From Photobacterium sp. TLY01 (GTDB lineage Bacteria > Pseudomonadota > Gammaproteobacteria > Enterobacterales > Vibrionaceae), in contig NZ_CP090364.1 of assembly GCF_021432065.1 (NCBI RefSeq), forward strand, positions 1,812,601 to 1,876,600: DNA of 64,000 nt, written 5' to 3'. This document shows, one piece after another, positions 9,519 to 19,151 of this stretch (positions within the stretch are counted from its first letter, which is position 1; every line of letters starts with the position of its first letter). The notes under the pieces were generated by a model, which saw only the letters and a program-made list of their open reading frames with translations, had not been told where the DNA came from and made no database searches. The translations under genes and the position numbers were made by a program.

Positions 9519-10409
9519 TTAAAGCTGCTGCCGGGCAGCACGAATTTTTGCCTGCATCAGTCGTCCCCCTAAAATACAGCATGACAAACCGGCAAAGATC
9601 AGCCCTGCACCTGCCACTTCCGTTACCGTCATGCGCTCATTCAGCACCAGTGTGGATGTGAACATCCCGACAACGGGAATAAGCAACGCAAAAGGCGTCA
9701 CTGTGGCTGCGGGATAACTTTTCAGTAAATGTCCCCACAATGCAAAGGCCAGCAGCGTTGAAATATAGCTCACGTAAAGCAGTGCCAGCCAGGTGTCCGT
9801 TGTGGCAGCAAGCAGCACGTCCAGTGGCTGTGCCGTTTCGGTGAAATACGAGATTAGCAGTAAAGGCAGCGGAGGAACCAGACTGACCCATACCATGAAA
9901 TGAAGCAAATTGACCCCTTGCATCCGCTTCATGATGGTATTGGCGATAGCCCAGCAAAAAGCGGCCGCCAGAATCATCATCAGGCCCATGGCGGTAATGT
10001 TGCCGCCGGCATCAAGAAAAAACAGCCCGAAACCGGCCACGGCCACCAAAATACCCAGCGCCTGATACCGGCTGATCCTTTCTTGATACAGCAAGACACT
10101 CAAACCTATGGTGAAGAACACTTGAGCTTGCAAGATCAGCGATGATAAACCGGCTGAAGCATCCGCTTTCATGGCAATGAACAATAAGCCGAATTTCAGT
10201 ACCCCCAGAAATACACCGACACCCAGCACGTTCCAGACAGATGTTTTCGGGAAGGGGATAAAAAACACAGCCGGAATCGCCACCACAGCGAAACGTAAAG
10301 CAGAAAATAATATCGGCGGCAGCGTCTCCAGCCCTATCTTAATCACAGAAAAATTGACGCCCCAAATGACGACAACCAACAGTGCAATGCTCAAGTCCCT
10401 TGATTTCAT
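9519..10409 (-). CDS. EamA/DMT-family transporter
   Basis: This 296-residue inner-membrane protein has ten predicted helices in two EamA repeats (SIALLVVVIWGVNFSVIKIG at the start; second repeat from about residue 150). Members export amino acids, nucleobases and other metabolites. A ribosome-binding site AGGA precedes the ATG. It follows the O-methyltransferase gene by 26 bases on the same strand, so the two are probably co-transcribed, with the transporter possibly exporting a related compound. The substrate is not predictable. Confidence 0.85.
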   Translation of the reverse strand: MKSRDLSIALLVVVIWGVNFSVIKIGLETLPPILFSALRFAVVAIPAVFFIPFPKTSVWNVLGVGVFLGVLKFGLLFIAMKADASAGLSSLILQAQVFFTIGLSVLLYQERISRYQALGILVAVAGFGLFFLDAGGNITAMGLMMILAAAFCWAIANTIMKRMQGVNLLHFMVWVSLVPPLPLLLISYFTETAQPLDVLLAATTDTWLALLYVSYISTLLAFALWGHLLKSYPAATVTPFALLIPVVGMFTSTLVLNERMTVTEVAGAGLIFAGLSCCILGGRLMQAKIRAARQQL

Positions 10410-10435
10410 GTTTCCGTCCTATTCAGCCATCACGA

Positions 10436-11008
10436 TCAGGCTTTGTGAACCACAAACTCTCCTTTGCCAACGGGTACCAGACAGGTTGTTAATCCATCCT
10501 GGCGGCTCAGATAGTCGGTAAAGGCTTCGAGTTCATGACGATGTGAAATCGCATTGTCACACACTAATACCCCACCGGCTGAGAGTTTACTTAGCAGCAG
10601 CTCAATATAATCCATGTAAGCTGAACGCTCGGCGTCGAGAAAAATAAAATCAAAGATCAGATCTGTGCGTTGTATGAATTCACCGGCATCTGCCTGAACC
10701 TGTTCAATCCGATCCTGTAATCCGGCCCGGACGAAGTTTTCAGCTGCCATTGCGATCTTATCTGTCTGTTTTTCAATGGTGACCACTTTACCTTTAGCGG
10801 ACAGCGACGAAGCCAGCCACAGCGTTGAGTACCCATTCGAGGTGCCAATTTCCAGTATGTTTTCGGCGCTTGTTGCCTTCACCATGACAGACAGGAACTC
10901 ACCTGTGTCCCGGGTAATATTCAGCAGTTTTTTCGATCGGTCGGATTGAATTGCGTCATTGTGTTCCCCTAACAATTCTAATTCAGCCAGTAATAATGCG
11001 AACGACAT
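10436..11008 (-). CDS. Class I SAM-dependent O-methyltransferase
   Basis: The product has 190 residues when started at the ATG at 11008, which has an AGGGAG box six bases upstream; the longer ORF start at 11056 has none. The SAM-binding motif EIGTSNGYSTLWLA, the acidic motif II VVTIEKQ and the FDFIFLDAERS motif place it in the caffeoyl-CoA/catechol O-methyltransferase-like group. That group methylates small hydroxylated compounds using SAM. It sits upstream of an EamA exporter. The real substrate is unknown. Confidence 0.82.
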   Translation of the reverse strand: MSFALLLAELELLGEHNDAIQSDRSKKLLNITRDTGEFLSVMVKATSAENILEIGTSNGYSTLWLASSLSAKGKVVTIEKQTDKIAMAAENFVRAGLQDRIEQVQADAGEFIQRTDLIFDFIFLDAERSAYMDYIELLLSKLSAGGVLVCDNAISHRHELEAFTDYLSRQDGLTTCLVPVGKGEFVVHKA

Positions 11009-11122
11009 CCGTTTCTCCCTATTCATGATTTCGGGCAGAGCAATCATCCACCACAAATATATGAACCTGGAAACATATCAATGGTGCTGCATTTCATCAA
11101 TGATAACTGCTGAACAGCAGGC

Positions 11123-11147
11123 AAAAAAAAGGCTGCCAAAGGCAGCC
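11123..11147 (-). terminator. Rho-independent terminator of the lipoprotein gene
   Basis: GGCTGCC (11131-11137), loop AAA, GGCAGCC (11141-11147), with a T run on the minus strand (A11123-11130). It lies about 120 bases after the stop of the 11266-11649 gene. Confidence 0.8.
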
Positions 11148-11265
11148 AAGCATCACAACTTATAGGGTTTGGTAACCCATTCTTATACCGTTCAACATCT
11201 TTCTGTTACTGGCAGATTGATGTATCAGTATTAAGAGACGACAGTATGACGCTGAGTATTAAGCA

Positions 11266-11649
11266 TTATTTTGTCAGAGAACACGGCGTTATCTGATTTT
11301 CTTTATAACCGCACATCACAGGATAATTTCCCGCCTGCTTGATATCGGGGGAATCTTCCAGCACATGGTCTTTATAATGGCGCCAGGTATATTCCGCCAT
11401 CAGCACGCAATAGCTGGGGTCGGTATCTTTTTCGCACTGCTGTCTTGCCCGTAACAGTGCCGACATCTCGACTTCGCACTGATAAATCTGGGCCTCATCT
11501 TTGTAAAGCTCTCTGCACAATGACAGAGGCTCCTCGGCGGCGCTTGCTTGCACGGCATTGGACGAAATATCCCGCCAATGTACCTGAGATGAAGAACAGG
11601 CCGTGAGCAAACAGAAAAACGGTATGATCAGCAACCACTGAAATCGCAT
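11266..11649 (-). CDS. Hypothetical lipoprotein
   Basis: This 127-residue protein starts at the ATG at 11649 (AAGGAAGG box seven bases upstream; the longer ORF start runs through this box). A lipoprotein signal ends in LTAC|SSS, so the mature protein should be lipid-anchored; Ser at +2 favours the outer membrane. The mature part has six further cysteines, probably forming disulfides (CRELYKDE, CEVEMS, CEKDTDPSYC, CGYKE, CSLTK). I do not recognise the family. It has its own terminator and stands apart from its neighbours. Confidence 0.65.
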   Translation of the reverse strand: MRFQWLLIIPFFCLLTACSSSQVHWRDISSNAVQASAAEEPLSLCRELYKDEAQIYQCEVEMSALLRARQQCEKDTDPSYCVLMAEYTWRHYKDHVLEDSPDIKQAGNYPVMCGYKENQITPCSLTK

Positions 11650-11777
11650 TGTCAGCCCTTCCTTTTGCACTGGACGCTATAGAATGGCGACCGTTCAGGA
11701 AAGATTCATAAACGCAAAATAGTGTGTCTAGTTTAACCGTCCAGTCTTAAAACTGCCCACGACATTGTTTTCTCGTT

Positions 11778-12005
11778 TTAATGCGCCCTCAAACCCCTGA
11801 CTTCCTCTTCCCGGTAGGCCTTTTTCAATGCCAGCCAACTCGTCTTCGGACCAAGAATCAATGACAGCACGGCCACGCCGCCAACCATCAGTATACCGCC
11901 CACAATCGGCCCCAGAACAAAACTGTAAAACACCAGATACGGCACATAAACGCCATAGCGCAATACCTGAAGCATTGCTCTTTTCATTAAAAGTAAATAA
12001 TTCAT
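11778..12005 (-). CDS. Small membrane protein controlled by the divergent TetR gene
   Basis: This is a 75-residue protein with two membrane segments (RYGVYVPYLVFYSFVLGPIVGG and the following ILMVGGVAVLSLILG) and a basic, charged C-terminus. I start at the ATG at 12005 (GGAG ten bases upstream); the longer ORF would run back through the palindromic operators. The alternative overlapping reading frame 11728-12021 shows no such membrane pattern and is less likely. The gene is divergent from a TetR regulator and its promoter region contains two identical-core palindromes, so it is probably repressed by that protein. Its function is unknown. Confidence 0.65.
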   Translation of the reverse strand: MNYLLLMKRAMLQVLRYGVYVPYLVFYSFVLGPIVGGILMVGGVAVLSLILGPKTSWLALKKAYREEEVRGLRAH

Positions 12006-12039
12006 GATTCGGCTTCTCCATCTTTCTGTTTCATTGAAT

Positions 12040-12051
12040 TGAGCGCGCTCA
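12040..12051. promoter_or_regulatory. Palindromic operator 1 (TetR)
   Basis: TGAGCGCGCTCA is a perfect 12-base palindrome between the divergent small membrane protein and TetR genes. Its centre is 24 bp from that of the second copy, placing both on about the same face of the helix spacing used by paired TetR dimers. Confidence 0.7.
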
Positions 12052-12062
12052 TTTATAGTAAT

Positions 12063-12076
12063 TTGAGCGCGCTCAA
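12063..12076. promoter_or_regulatory. Palindromic operator 2 (TetR)
   Basis: TTGAGCGCGCTCAA is a perfect 14-base palindrome containing the same 12-base core as operator 1. It lies 41 bases before the proposed TetR start and is suited to autoregulation and repression of the divergent gene. Confidence 0.72.
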
Positions 12077-12116
12077 TTTTCAACATTCAAGATGAAGTCC
12101 GCTCCTTAATTACGGT

Positions 12117-12689
12117 ATGATGGCAACTCATCCGCAACTGGCTATCAGCAAAGCAGCACAAGACATGATGAAAAAAGAACAGACAAAACGACGAATTCAG
12201 GAAGCCGCCTGGCAATTATTTCGTGAGAACGGATATCAAGACACAACGACCCGGCACATTGCTGAGCGCGCTGAAGTCGCAGCCGGAACGGTATTCAGCC
12301 ACTTTCCGACAAAGCTGGATTTACTGAAAGCGGGTTTGAGTCAGCAAATTGATCATGTCTTAGCGGCAGCAAATACTGATTGCCCCGAGACCGGCCCCAA
12401 AGAAAAACTCATGCACTTTGCCGGTTACCTTTACGCGTTTTATTGTCTGGAAGCGGATTTCAGCAGAGAGCTGTTTCGGGTTTTAATCTGGCAGCAAGAA
12501 GAGTTCGAACAGCAACTGGAAACCTTCCGCCAGCGCTTGTTTTCACATGAACCCAGTTACGATCAACAGTACGCCGCCGTCATGATGGATTGCTACTTTA
12601 TGACACTGATCACAGGTTTGAATGCCGAAAAACCGGATGCGGCATTCATGCTGAATCAATTAGAAAAGAAGTTAGATGTTTTGCAGTAA
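12117..12689 (+). CDS. TetR/AcrR-family transcriptional regulator
   Basis: This 190-residue repressor has an N-terminal helix-turn-helix (residues about 22-70: RRIQEAAWQLFRENGY, then TTTRHIAERAEVAAGTVFSHFPTK) and a C-terminal ligand domain. The start is uncertain: M1/M2 lack a clear ribosome-binding site, and M17/M18 just before KKEQTKRR would leave the DNA-binding domain intact. It is divergent from a 75-residue membrane protein gene with paired palindromes between them. It ends 8 bases before the stop of the convergent helicase gene. The ligand is unknown. Confidence 0.9.
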   Translation: MMATHPQLAISKAAQDMMKKEQTKRRIQEAAWQLFRENGYQDTTTRHIAERAEVAAGTVFSHFPTKLDLLKAGLSQQIDHVLAAANTDCPETGPKEKLMHFAGYLYAFYCLEADFSRELFRVLIWQQEEFEQQLETFRQRLFSHEPSYDQQYAAVMMDCYFMTLITGLNAEKPDAAFMLNQLEKKLDVLQ

Positions 12690-12697
12690 GTTCGCCT

Positions 12698-15022
12698 TCA
12701 TCGGAGCACCTGCCGACGCGCGTGGGACACCGCAATCAAACGCTTCACCAGCACAGGTTTTTGACTGTCTGCCGCCGTTTTCAAATCACGTAACAAGCGG
12801 GTGATTTCTGCGTCAAGGTAACGGGCATTTTTGGTTCTGATCAGGGAGCGAATCACCTTCTCTGCGTTATCCGGCAAAGGCTGTTCAATGGCCCACAGGT
12901 AGCTGTAATCGCCCGTGCAGGCGTGATTGGCTGCTTTTGTGATCACTTTTCCTGACGCGCTAAGACTCACACTTTGCACGGCATCTGCGGCCCGGCCGAC
13001 ACGTTCATAATACCTTTCCGTGACCGGGGATTGTGCAGCAGGCAAAGAGCCGTTTTGATACAGCGCCGGTCCAATGGCTTTGGCCTGCTCAATGGCGGCT
13101 TCCCGAACGAAGGAACTGGCGTTACGTTTACCTTTCTTTTCTGAATCTGTGTAATACACAGCCGAATACGCTTTCGCCCGCGTTAAAGCCACATAAGCCA
13201 GCCGCCGTTCTTCTTCCTGGTCTGTTTTCATATCCGTAGCTGCCGGATTGCGGTAGGGAAACGCATCTTTATCCCAGAACGGCAGGAACACACGCGGGTA
13301 CTCACACCCTTTAGCCCGGAATATCGTCGTCACTTGCACGCTGGCTGAACGGGGCTTCTGATCGGACTGACCCTGACCGGTATCGCGGGATTGCGCAGTA
13401 TAGAACTCGAAGTACTGCAGGGCTTTTTCACAGCGTTGATCCATCGACTCCAGCACGGTCGAGACCGCATCTAACCTGTCTATCGCTTCTTCTATCTCAC
13501 TGGCTGTGGCTTCGGTTTTCCAGATCCAGCTGTCCAGGCCACTTTCTCGTCGATACTGTTCAAACACATCAAAGGCCTTCTGCCCGCCTTTGCGCTGCAA
13601 CCGGGTAAAAAGTTCAAGGCGTTCAATCAGGTTATCCAGTTTCAGATTGGGGTTCACCTGGGCATGTCGTTCAGCAAATTCAACCCAACGGCTATCCGGC
13701 ATTTTCACCAGCTGATCGCACAGAGGTCTGAGCGCTTTATTGGGTACGTAACAATGGGGAAATGACAGCAAGCTGAATAGCAGTGCGGATCTGTCCTGCT
13801 CATTGAGTTGAGAAAATCGCCCGATGGCCAGGGTCATGACTTCCATCAGTAAGCGCACTTCACGGCTGTTTGCCAGCACAGAAGGTACGGGCATGTGGTA
13901 CGGAATCTGTTTGCTGAGAAACGCCAGTTCAAACAGCAGCGTCTGAGACCAGCGTCGGACCAGAATGGCGATATCGTCCGGCTGACCACCCTGTTCAATA
14001 TACGCCTGTACCGCACTGACAATTTCCCCCACTTGGCGGGGAGAGCCTATCAAATGCACCTGAGTATCCGGGATATTGTCAGCGGGCACGGTCAGAAAAT
14101 CTGAAAAACGCGCCTGGTTATGCGCAATCAGATGGCTGGCGGCCAGCGCCAGACTATGACCAAAGCGAAAAGTCTGCGACAGCGTATAAACCTGCGCGGG
14201 GGCGAAGTCACGTTCGAAATTCAGCATGAACTGCGGTGCACTGCCCCGCCAGGTATAAATGCACTGATCAACATCCCCAACGGCCACCAGCTGACAGTCA
14301 GGCCCGAGCAACTGCTTCAGTAATCGGTACTGCGCATTGTTGATATCCTGAAATTCGTCAACCACCAGGAGTCGGCACTGTTGCTGACAATGCGCACGCA
14401 ATGCGACATTCTGTTCAAGCAGTGACACGACAGTCACCAGCCAGTCATCAAAAAACAGGAGCTTCTGCGCCTGCCGCAAGTGTTCAAAGGCGGTATAGGC
14501 ATCCAGAATAAAGCGATAGTCATTGTTGATACCCGCCATGGCAAACACTTCATGAGGCGGTAACATATGCGCTTTCACCAAGCCGACAAAACTGAGCAGC
14601 AGTTCAAGGGTTTTCGGCTCTTTTAATTGCTGCTGTTTACTGTAAGCCGTCTCTTTCCCCGTCATTTGTCGCAGCACTTGTTTCGCCAGGCTTTTGTCGT
14701 TTTCGCCGGGATTGAAATCAACGCGGTATCCGCTTTCAGCCAGATAACCCGACTGATTCAACACCCGCAGACAAAAACTGTGGAACGTATGAACAGGGAC
14801 CGGCTGAGTGATACCGGACTGGTTGAGTTTCTGCTGAAAATCACGGCGTATATCGCTGTTGAACATCAGCACCAGTATTTCGCTGGCCGACCGCATGTCG
14901 AGCTGAGCCTGGATCAGGCCAACCAGAGTCGTCGTTTTCCCTGTCCCTGCACCGGCAATACATAAGGCATTTCCCTCGCGATGCTGAATAAAACACTGCT
15001 GCTCGGATGTAAAATGCATCAT
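12698..15022 (-). CDS. UvrD/Rep-like superfamily 1 DNA helicase
   Basis: This 774-residue ATP-dependent helicase has motif I GAGTGKT (residues 24-30), motif II VVDEFQDIN, motif III VGDVDQCIYTWRGS, motif IV/V elements including ILVRRW, and motif VI VALTRAKAY. It has the 1A-1B-2A-2B order of UvrD/PcrA-type 3'-5' helicases. It is longer than Rep/UvrD and differs at the C-terminus, so it is a distinct UvrD-like paralogue and not UvrD itself. The gene is monocistronic and divergent from purC. A role in repair or replication-fork processing is family knowledge. Confidence 0.88.
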   Translation of the reverse strand: MMHFTSEQQCFIQHREGNALCIAGAGTGKTTTLVGLIQAQLDMRSASEILVLMFNSDIRRDFQQKLNQSGITQPVPVHTFHSFCLRVLNQSGYLAESGYRVDFNPGENDKSLAKQVLRQMTGKETAYSKQQQLKEPKTLELLLSFVGLVKAHMLPPHEVFAMAGINNDYRFILDAYTAFEHLRQAQKLLFFDDWLVTVVSLLEQNVALRAHCQQQCRLLVVDEFQDINNAQYRLLKQLLGPDCQLVAVGDVDQCIYTWRGSAPQFMLNFERDFAPAQVYTLSQTFRFGHSLALAASHLIAHNQARFSDFLTVPADNIPDTQVHLIGSPRQVGEIVSAVQAYIEQGGQPDDIAILVRRWSQTLLFELAFLSKQIPYHMPVPSVLANSREVRLLMEVMTLAIGRFSQLNEQDRSALLFSLLSFPHCYVPNKALRPLCDQLVKMPDSRWVEFAERHAQVNPNLKLDNLIERLELFTRLQRKGGQKAFDVFEQYRRESGLDSWIWKTEATASEIEEAIDRLDAVSTVLESMDQRCEKALQYFEFYTAQSRDTGQGQSDQKPRSASVQVTTIFRAKGCEYPRVFLPFWDKDAFPYRNPAATDMKTDQEEERRLAYVALTRAKAYSAVYYTDSEKKGKRNASSFVREAAIEQAKAIGPALYQNGSLPAAQSPVTERYYERVGRAADAVQSVSLSASGKVITKAANHACTGDYSYLWAIEQPLPDNAEKVIRSLIRTKNARYLDAEITRLLRDLKTAADSQKPVLVKRLIAVSHARRQVLR

Positions 15023-15172
15023 GTACCGTTTTTACCTGCTGGTCTGAAAGGACAGTGATTTTGCCACAGTTCTACCCGTCGCACTAACACCTGTCAGTCT
15101 TTTGCGATTACCGCTGAAAATTCAGGCAAAATGGCGGTACTGTTGCATTTCGCGTCACTCAGAGAAACATCA

Positions 15173-15188
15173 AGGCAAACGTTTGCTT
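15173..15188 (+). promoter_or_regulatory. PurR operator of purC
   Basis: AGGCAAACGTTTGCTT matches 14 of 16 positions of the enterobacterial PurR consensus ACGCAAACGTTTGCGT, with a perfect 12-base palindromic core. It lies 120 bases before the purC ATG, just upstream of a plausible promoter (TTGCTG at 15191 and an AT-rich -10 near 15214-15222). Confidence 0.8.
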
Positions 15189-15308
15189 TTTTGCTGAAAG
15201 GCGAAAACACTTCTGCTATCATCTGCCTCGCCAACAGGATATGCGCTGATTGGGCGACACCCAAACAGCGATTTTCATCGAATTGACTCTTGAAATAGGA
15301 ACTTCACC

Positions 15309-16412
15309 ATGAGCCTTGCTGATCAAGTTCTTGCTGTAAATGATGATCTCCCAATCCGTACCGACCAGCCGGTTCACAGCGGTAAAGTCCGCTCCGTCTA
15401 TTGGCTGACTGAGGCTGACAGCCGTCGACTGATTAAAGAGAAAGGCTACAATGTTCGCCCGAATGCGCCTTTGGCAATCATGGTGATCAGTGATCGTATT
15501 TCTGCGTTCGACTGCATCTGGCATGGTGAAGGGGGCCTGAACGGTGTACCGGGCAAAGGCGCGGCACTGAATGCGATTTCCAATCACTGGTTCCACCTGT
15601 TCCGCGAGAAAGGCCTGGCAGACAGCCATATTCTGGATATCCCACACCCGTTTGTCTGGATCGTTCAAAAAGCCCGTCCCATCAAAGTAGAAGCAATTTG
15701 CCGTCAATATATTACCGGTTCTATGTGGCGCGCCTATGCCAACGGCGACCGTGAGTTTTGCGGGATTCAGGTGCCAGATGGCCTGCAAAAAGATCAGAAA
15801 TTACCTGAGGTTCTGATCACCCCTTCCACCAAAGGGATTCTGCACGATATTCCGGGCGTGCCTGCTGTGGATGACGTCAATGTCACGCGCAGTGATTTGC
15901 TGAACAACTATCAGGCGTTCAATTTCAGCCAGCCTGAAGATGTTGATCATTACGAAGTGCTGCTGAAAGAAGGTTTTGCCGTTATCAGCGACGCGTTAGC
16001 GCAACTGGATCAGATCTTTGTCGATACAAAGTTCGAGTTTGGTTATGTCACCGATGCGCAAGGTCAGGAAAAGATGATCTACATGGATGAAGTCGGCACA
16101 CCGGATTCATCCCGCATCTGGGATGGCCCTTCTTATCGCGAAGGCAAGATTGTCGAAAACTCGAAAGAAGATTTCCGCCAGTTGCTGCTGAACCACTTCC
16201 CTGATCCGGACATTCTGCTGAACAAAGACCGGATGGAAGAACGTGAAGCACTGGCCCGTGACAATGCCCTGCCCGAAGAAGTCCTGATGCAGGTTTCCCG
16301 TATTTACACCGGCATTGCAGAGAAAGTGACCGGTCAGAAAGTCGAACTCAGTGGCAACCCGAAAGAAGAAATCATTACTGTGCTACGCAATGAATATGGT
16401 CTGATCGACTAA
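15309..16412 (+). CDS. purC: Phosphoribosylaminoimidazole-succinocarboxamide synthase (SAICAR synthase)
   Basis: This 367-residue cytosolic enzyme of de novo purine synthesis couples CAIR and aspartate with ATP to give SAICAR. Family landmarks are visible: the [13 protein letters not shown] loop near residue 25, the [17 protein letters not shown] stretch and the [12 protein letters not shown] segment. It is longer than the roughly 237-residue E. coli enzyme and matches the long form seen in Vibrio and relatives. The ATG follows an AATAGGA box. A PurR box lies upstream and a strong terminator follows, so it is a single-gene unit controlled by purine supply. Confidence 0.95.
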   Translation: MSLADQVLAVNDDLPIRTDQPVHSGKVRSVYWLTEADSRRLIKEKGYNVRPNAPLAIMVISDRISAFDCIWHGEGGLNGVPGKGAALNAISNHWFHLFREKGLADSHILDIPHPFVWIVQKARPIKVEAICRQYITGSMWRAYANGDREFCGIQVPDGLQKDQKLPEVLITPSTKGILHDIPGVPAVDDVNVTRSDLLNNYQAFNFSQPEDVDHYEVLLKEGFAVISDALAQLDQIFVDTKFEFGYVTDAQGQEKMIYMDEVGTPDSSRIWDGPSYREGKIVENSKEDFRQLLLNHFPDPDILLNKDRMEEREALARDNALPEEVLMQVSRIYTGIAEKVTGQKVELSGNPKEEIITVLRNEYGLID

Positions 16413-16433
16413 TATTCCATTTGTGGATTATCA

Positions 16434-16458
16434 GGGCAGCTGATCGCTGCCCTTTTTT
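16434..16458 (+). terminator. Rho-independent terminator of purC
   Basis: GGGCAGC (16434-16440), loop TGATC, GCTGCCC (16446-16452), then six T. It begins 21 bases after the purC stop. Confidence 0.92.
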
Positions 16459-16554
16459 ATTGAGCCCTGGGTTAATATTCGGAACAGGAATGCATTATTC
16501 CTCACAAAATCATTGCTAATATTTATCCCCCATCACAATTACATATTTTTGCTA

Positions 16555-16582
16555 TTAAGTCTTTTTAACCCTGCGCCGACAA
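16555..16582 (+). promoter_or_regulatory. Candidate sigma-28 (FliA) promoter of the chemoreceptor gene
   Basis: TTAAGTCT (16555-16562) and GCCGACAA (16575-16582) resemble the flagellar sigma-28 elements TAAAGTTT and GCCGATAA (6/8 and 7/8 matches) with a 12-base spacer, one base longer than the usual 11. It lies 42 bases before the chemoreceptor ATG, and chemoreceptors are typical FliA targets. Confidence 0.5.
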
Positions 16583-16623
16583 TGGAAGAACAATAATAGC
16601 AATGACAGTCGTTGAGGGACTCC

Positions 16624-18492
16624 ATGAAGTTTAGCCACAAAATCGTTGCCACTTCGTCGGCAATACTATTCGCCGCTTTAGTGCTGCTTTCCGGCATCCA
16701 GTACGTTCACACCAGGGATGATGTGCATCAGTTGGTAGACAACAGCATCGATGAAATTGTATCCGGCGTGAATCAGACCTTAGTCACCGAGATTGCCAGC
16801 CGGACGAAATTAGCCAATATCACCGCTGGGATCGTCGAGCAAAATTTATCCCCGGACAGTATTCGTCAGATTATCAGCCAGCCTGTGCTCAAAAACACCT
16901 TTGAGCTGACCGGCATCGGGTTCGAAAAAGACGGTTCTTTTATCATCAGTGATCCGTCATGGAAACCAGCACCGGGCTGGGATCCCCGTGCCCGCCCCTG
17001 GTACACCCAGGCAAAAGAAGCCGGGCATATGATCATTACCTCGCCTTACCGGGATTCAGTGACCAATGAAATTCTGGTCTCTTTTGCTGCACCGGTTAAA
17101 AACAACGGTCAGTTTGTCGGCGCCATCTTCTTTGATGTCAGCATGAGTAAAATTGCCAATCTGATTAACCAGGCCTCTTTGTTTAATGCCGGCTATCTCT
17201 TTTTGGTCTCTGAGAAAGATGTGATCATCGCGCACCCGAACAAAGAAGTGAACGGTAAAGCGCTATCGGAAGCGTATCCCGGCATTCAAATCTCAGCGCA
17301 GCCTCTGGATACTGTGCTCGATAATGAATCCGTCAACATCAGCTTCCATAAAGTACAGGGACAGACACTCTATATTGGTGCGGTGCTGAAAAATGATGTG
17401 GCGTTTGCCGCTGTTGATCAAATCAAAAACAACGCCATCACTTATTCCCTGTTATTCATCGTTGCAGGTTTCGCCGCAGTCTTCTTTTTGGTCAAACGTC
17501 TGATGCGCCCATTGGATGTCATCAATCAGGCCATGAAAAACATTGCCACCGGACAGGCTGACCTCACGCAGCGACTGAGCACCAATACTGAGCCGGAATT
17601 TGCGTCACTGGCGCAAAGTTTTAATCAGTTCACTGAACGGATGCAGCAACAGATCATCCGCTCGCAAGCACTGAGTCACGACATCATGCAAGGCACTGAG
17701 TTAACAGCTCAGGGCGCGAGTCGCTCATCCGAAGCCATGAACAGCCAGCTGCAACAGCTTGAGCTACTGGCAACGGCGATGAATGAAATGGCATCAACAT
17801 CAGCCAACGTGGCAGACAATGCGCACAGCGCGGCATCTGCAGCCTCCGCGGCTGAATTAGCGGCGCAGGAAGGTGGCAATATCGTCTCCCGGACTTCTGT
17901 GTCTATTCATGACTTATCGGATCAAATTGATCAGGCTGTCGATGTCGTCAAAGAGCTGGAATCCGCCACGGGTAATATTGAGCGAATTCTGCAGGTGATC
18001 AATGACATTGCCGATCAGACGAACCTGCTGGCGCTGAATGCTGCCATTGAAGCCGCAAGGGCTGGGGATTCCGGCCGTGGCTTTGCGGTCGTTGCCGATG
18101 AAGTGCGCACACTGGCACAACGTACGCAGCAATCTACCACTGAAATACGCCAAATGATTGAGCAGCTTCAGGCCGGTGCCAGCTCTGCCACCAGCACCAT
18201 GGCACTGAGTAAAAACACGGCCAGCGAAACCGTGGCAACGGCACAGGAAGCCGATGAAGCCCTGTCGCGGATTCGTGAAGCCATCCAGCAAATCAACGAT
18301 ATGAATATACAAATCGCCTCGGCTGCCGAAGAACAGAGCCTGGTTGCTGAGGATATCAATGGCAATACCATCAATATTAAGGACTTGTCGGTTCAGGTTG
18401 CTGAAACGGCCAACGAAACCAGTATTGCGATGGCAACCCAGATTAAAAACGTGCGTGAACAAAATGAGCTGATGAAGCAGTTTACTGTGTAA
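16624..18492 (+). CDS. Methyl-accepting chemotaxis protein with dCache sensor
   Basis: This 622-residue transmembrane chemoreceptor starts at the ATG at 16624 after GAGGGA; the upstream TTG at 16612 is part of that box. Layout: TM1 at about residues 9-28; a periplasmic dCache_1 domain (about 35-270) with the PxxRPWY motif as [14 protein letters not shown]2 near 278-298; HAMP; then the signalling domain with the hairpin tip [19 protein letters not shown]. The ligand may be an amino acid, given the dCache fold, but this is not established. It signals through CheA/CheW to the flagellar motor. Confidence 0.94.
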   Translation: MKFSHKIVATSSAILFAALVLLSGIQYVHTRDDVHQLVDNSIDEIVSGVNQTLVTEIASRTKLANITAGIVEQNLSPDSIRQIISQPVLKNTFELTGIGFEKDGSFIISDPSWKPAPGWDPRARPWYTQAKEAGHMIITSPYRDSVTNEILVSFAAPVKNNGQFVGAIFFDVSMSKIANLINQASLFNAGYLFLVSEKDVIIAHPNKEVNGKALSEAYPGIQISAQPLDTVLDNESVNISFHKVQGQTLYIGAVLKNDVAFAAVDQIKNNAITYSLLFIVAGFAAVFFLVKRLMRPLDVINQAMKNIATGQADLTQRLSTNTEPEFASLAQSFNQFTERMQQQIIRSQALSHDIMQGTELTAQGASRSSEAMNSQLQQLELLATAMNEMASTSANVADNAHSAASAASAAELAAQEGGNIVSRTSVSIHDLSDQIDQAVDVVKELESATGNIERILQVINDIADQTNLLALNAAIEAARAGDSGRGFAVVADEVRTLAQRTQQSTTEIRQMIEQLQAGASSATSTMALSKNTASETVATAQEADEALSRIREAIQQINDMNIQIASAAEEQSLVAEDINGNTINIKDLSVQVAETANETSIAMATQIKNVREQNELMKQFTV

Positions 18493-18500
18493 ACATGTCA

Positions 18501-18526
18501 AAGCCGCCGGCACCAGTTGGCGGCTT
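18501..18526 (+). terminator. Terminator-like hairpin after the chemoreceptor gene
   Basis: AAGCCGCC (18501-18508) pairs with GGCGGCTT (18519-18526), followed by TTCTATG. The T tract is short, so the terminator may be weak. It also sits just beyond the stop of the convergent GNAT gene (18548). Confidence 0.65.
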
Positions 18527-18547
18527 TCTATGTCTCTTTATGGATTT

Positions 18548-19063
18548 TCACCCCGTTGAAACCCGCTGATAAATATGATCGGCGTACAACTGACCGCCTA
18601 TCTCATAAGCTTCAGGTATTTTCTCCTGTAACCTGAAACCGCACTTTTCCAGCACACGCTCAGAAGCGATATTGCCTTCGGTTACCACGGCTCTGAACAA
18701 GGCAAGTCCTAGTTCTTCTTCCGCCCAGTCAATCACTACACGCAGGGATTCTGTCCCATAGCCTTTGCCATAAAATTCAGGCATCAGCAGATAACCCATT
18801 TCCGCAATCCCTTGATCAACAAAAAAACCTGTAATGCCGACTTTTTCACCCGACGCTTTTTCTTTAATGACCAGGGTTAACCAGGCGCCGCTGTCAGGTG
18901 TCCACGCCTGAAGACGCGCATGAAATTTTGCTTTTAATTCATCGTCAGACGGCGCATCAAAACATTTTTCGATCACAGCCGGTATCGTATGAAGCGCTTT
19001 AAAAAGCGCCCAATCTGTTTCGGTGATGGGATCTAATACTAATTGTTGTGTTTCTAAATTCAT
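18548..19063 (-). CDS. GNAT acetyltransferase, RimJ/RimL type
   Basis: This 171-residue acetyltransferase has the RimJ/L-type layout: QQLVLDPITETDWALFKALH at the N-terminus, then the acetyl-CoA loop region around LMPEFYGKGYGTESLRVVIDWA, and VVTEGNIASERVLEKCGFRLQEK at the C-terminus. Members acetylate N-terminal residues of ribosomal proteins or small amines; the acceptor is not evident. It is monocistronic and convergent with the chemoreceptor gene. Confidence 0.88.
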   Translation of the reverse strand: MNLETQQLVLDPITETDWALFKALHTIPAVIEKCFDAPSDDELKAKFHARLQAWTPDSGAWLTLVIKEKASGEKVGITGFFVDQGIAEMGYLLMPEFYGKGYGTESLRVVIDWAEEELGLALFRAVVTEGNIASERVLEKCGFRLQEKIPEAYEIGGQLYADHIYQRVSTG

Positions 19064-19151
19064 CCTGAATCACCTCTTATAGACTGCCTTAAGATTCAAT
19101 AATCATCCATTTTCACAATGCTGAAGACAACACATCCATCCCTCAGGTTAC

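Noticed and set aside
11728..12021. Alternative minus-strand frame overlapping the small membrane protein gene
   Set aside because: It lacks membrane helices or any recognisable pattern, whereas the chosen frame shows two clear helices and a better ribosome-binding site.
15219..15788. Minus-strand frame of 189 codons over the start of purC
   Set aside because: It is antisense to the conserved PurC coding region and its promoter, with no family resemblance.
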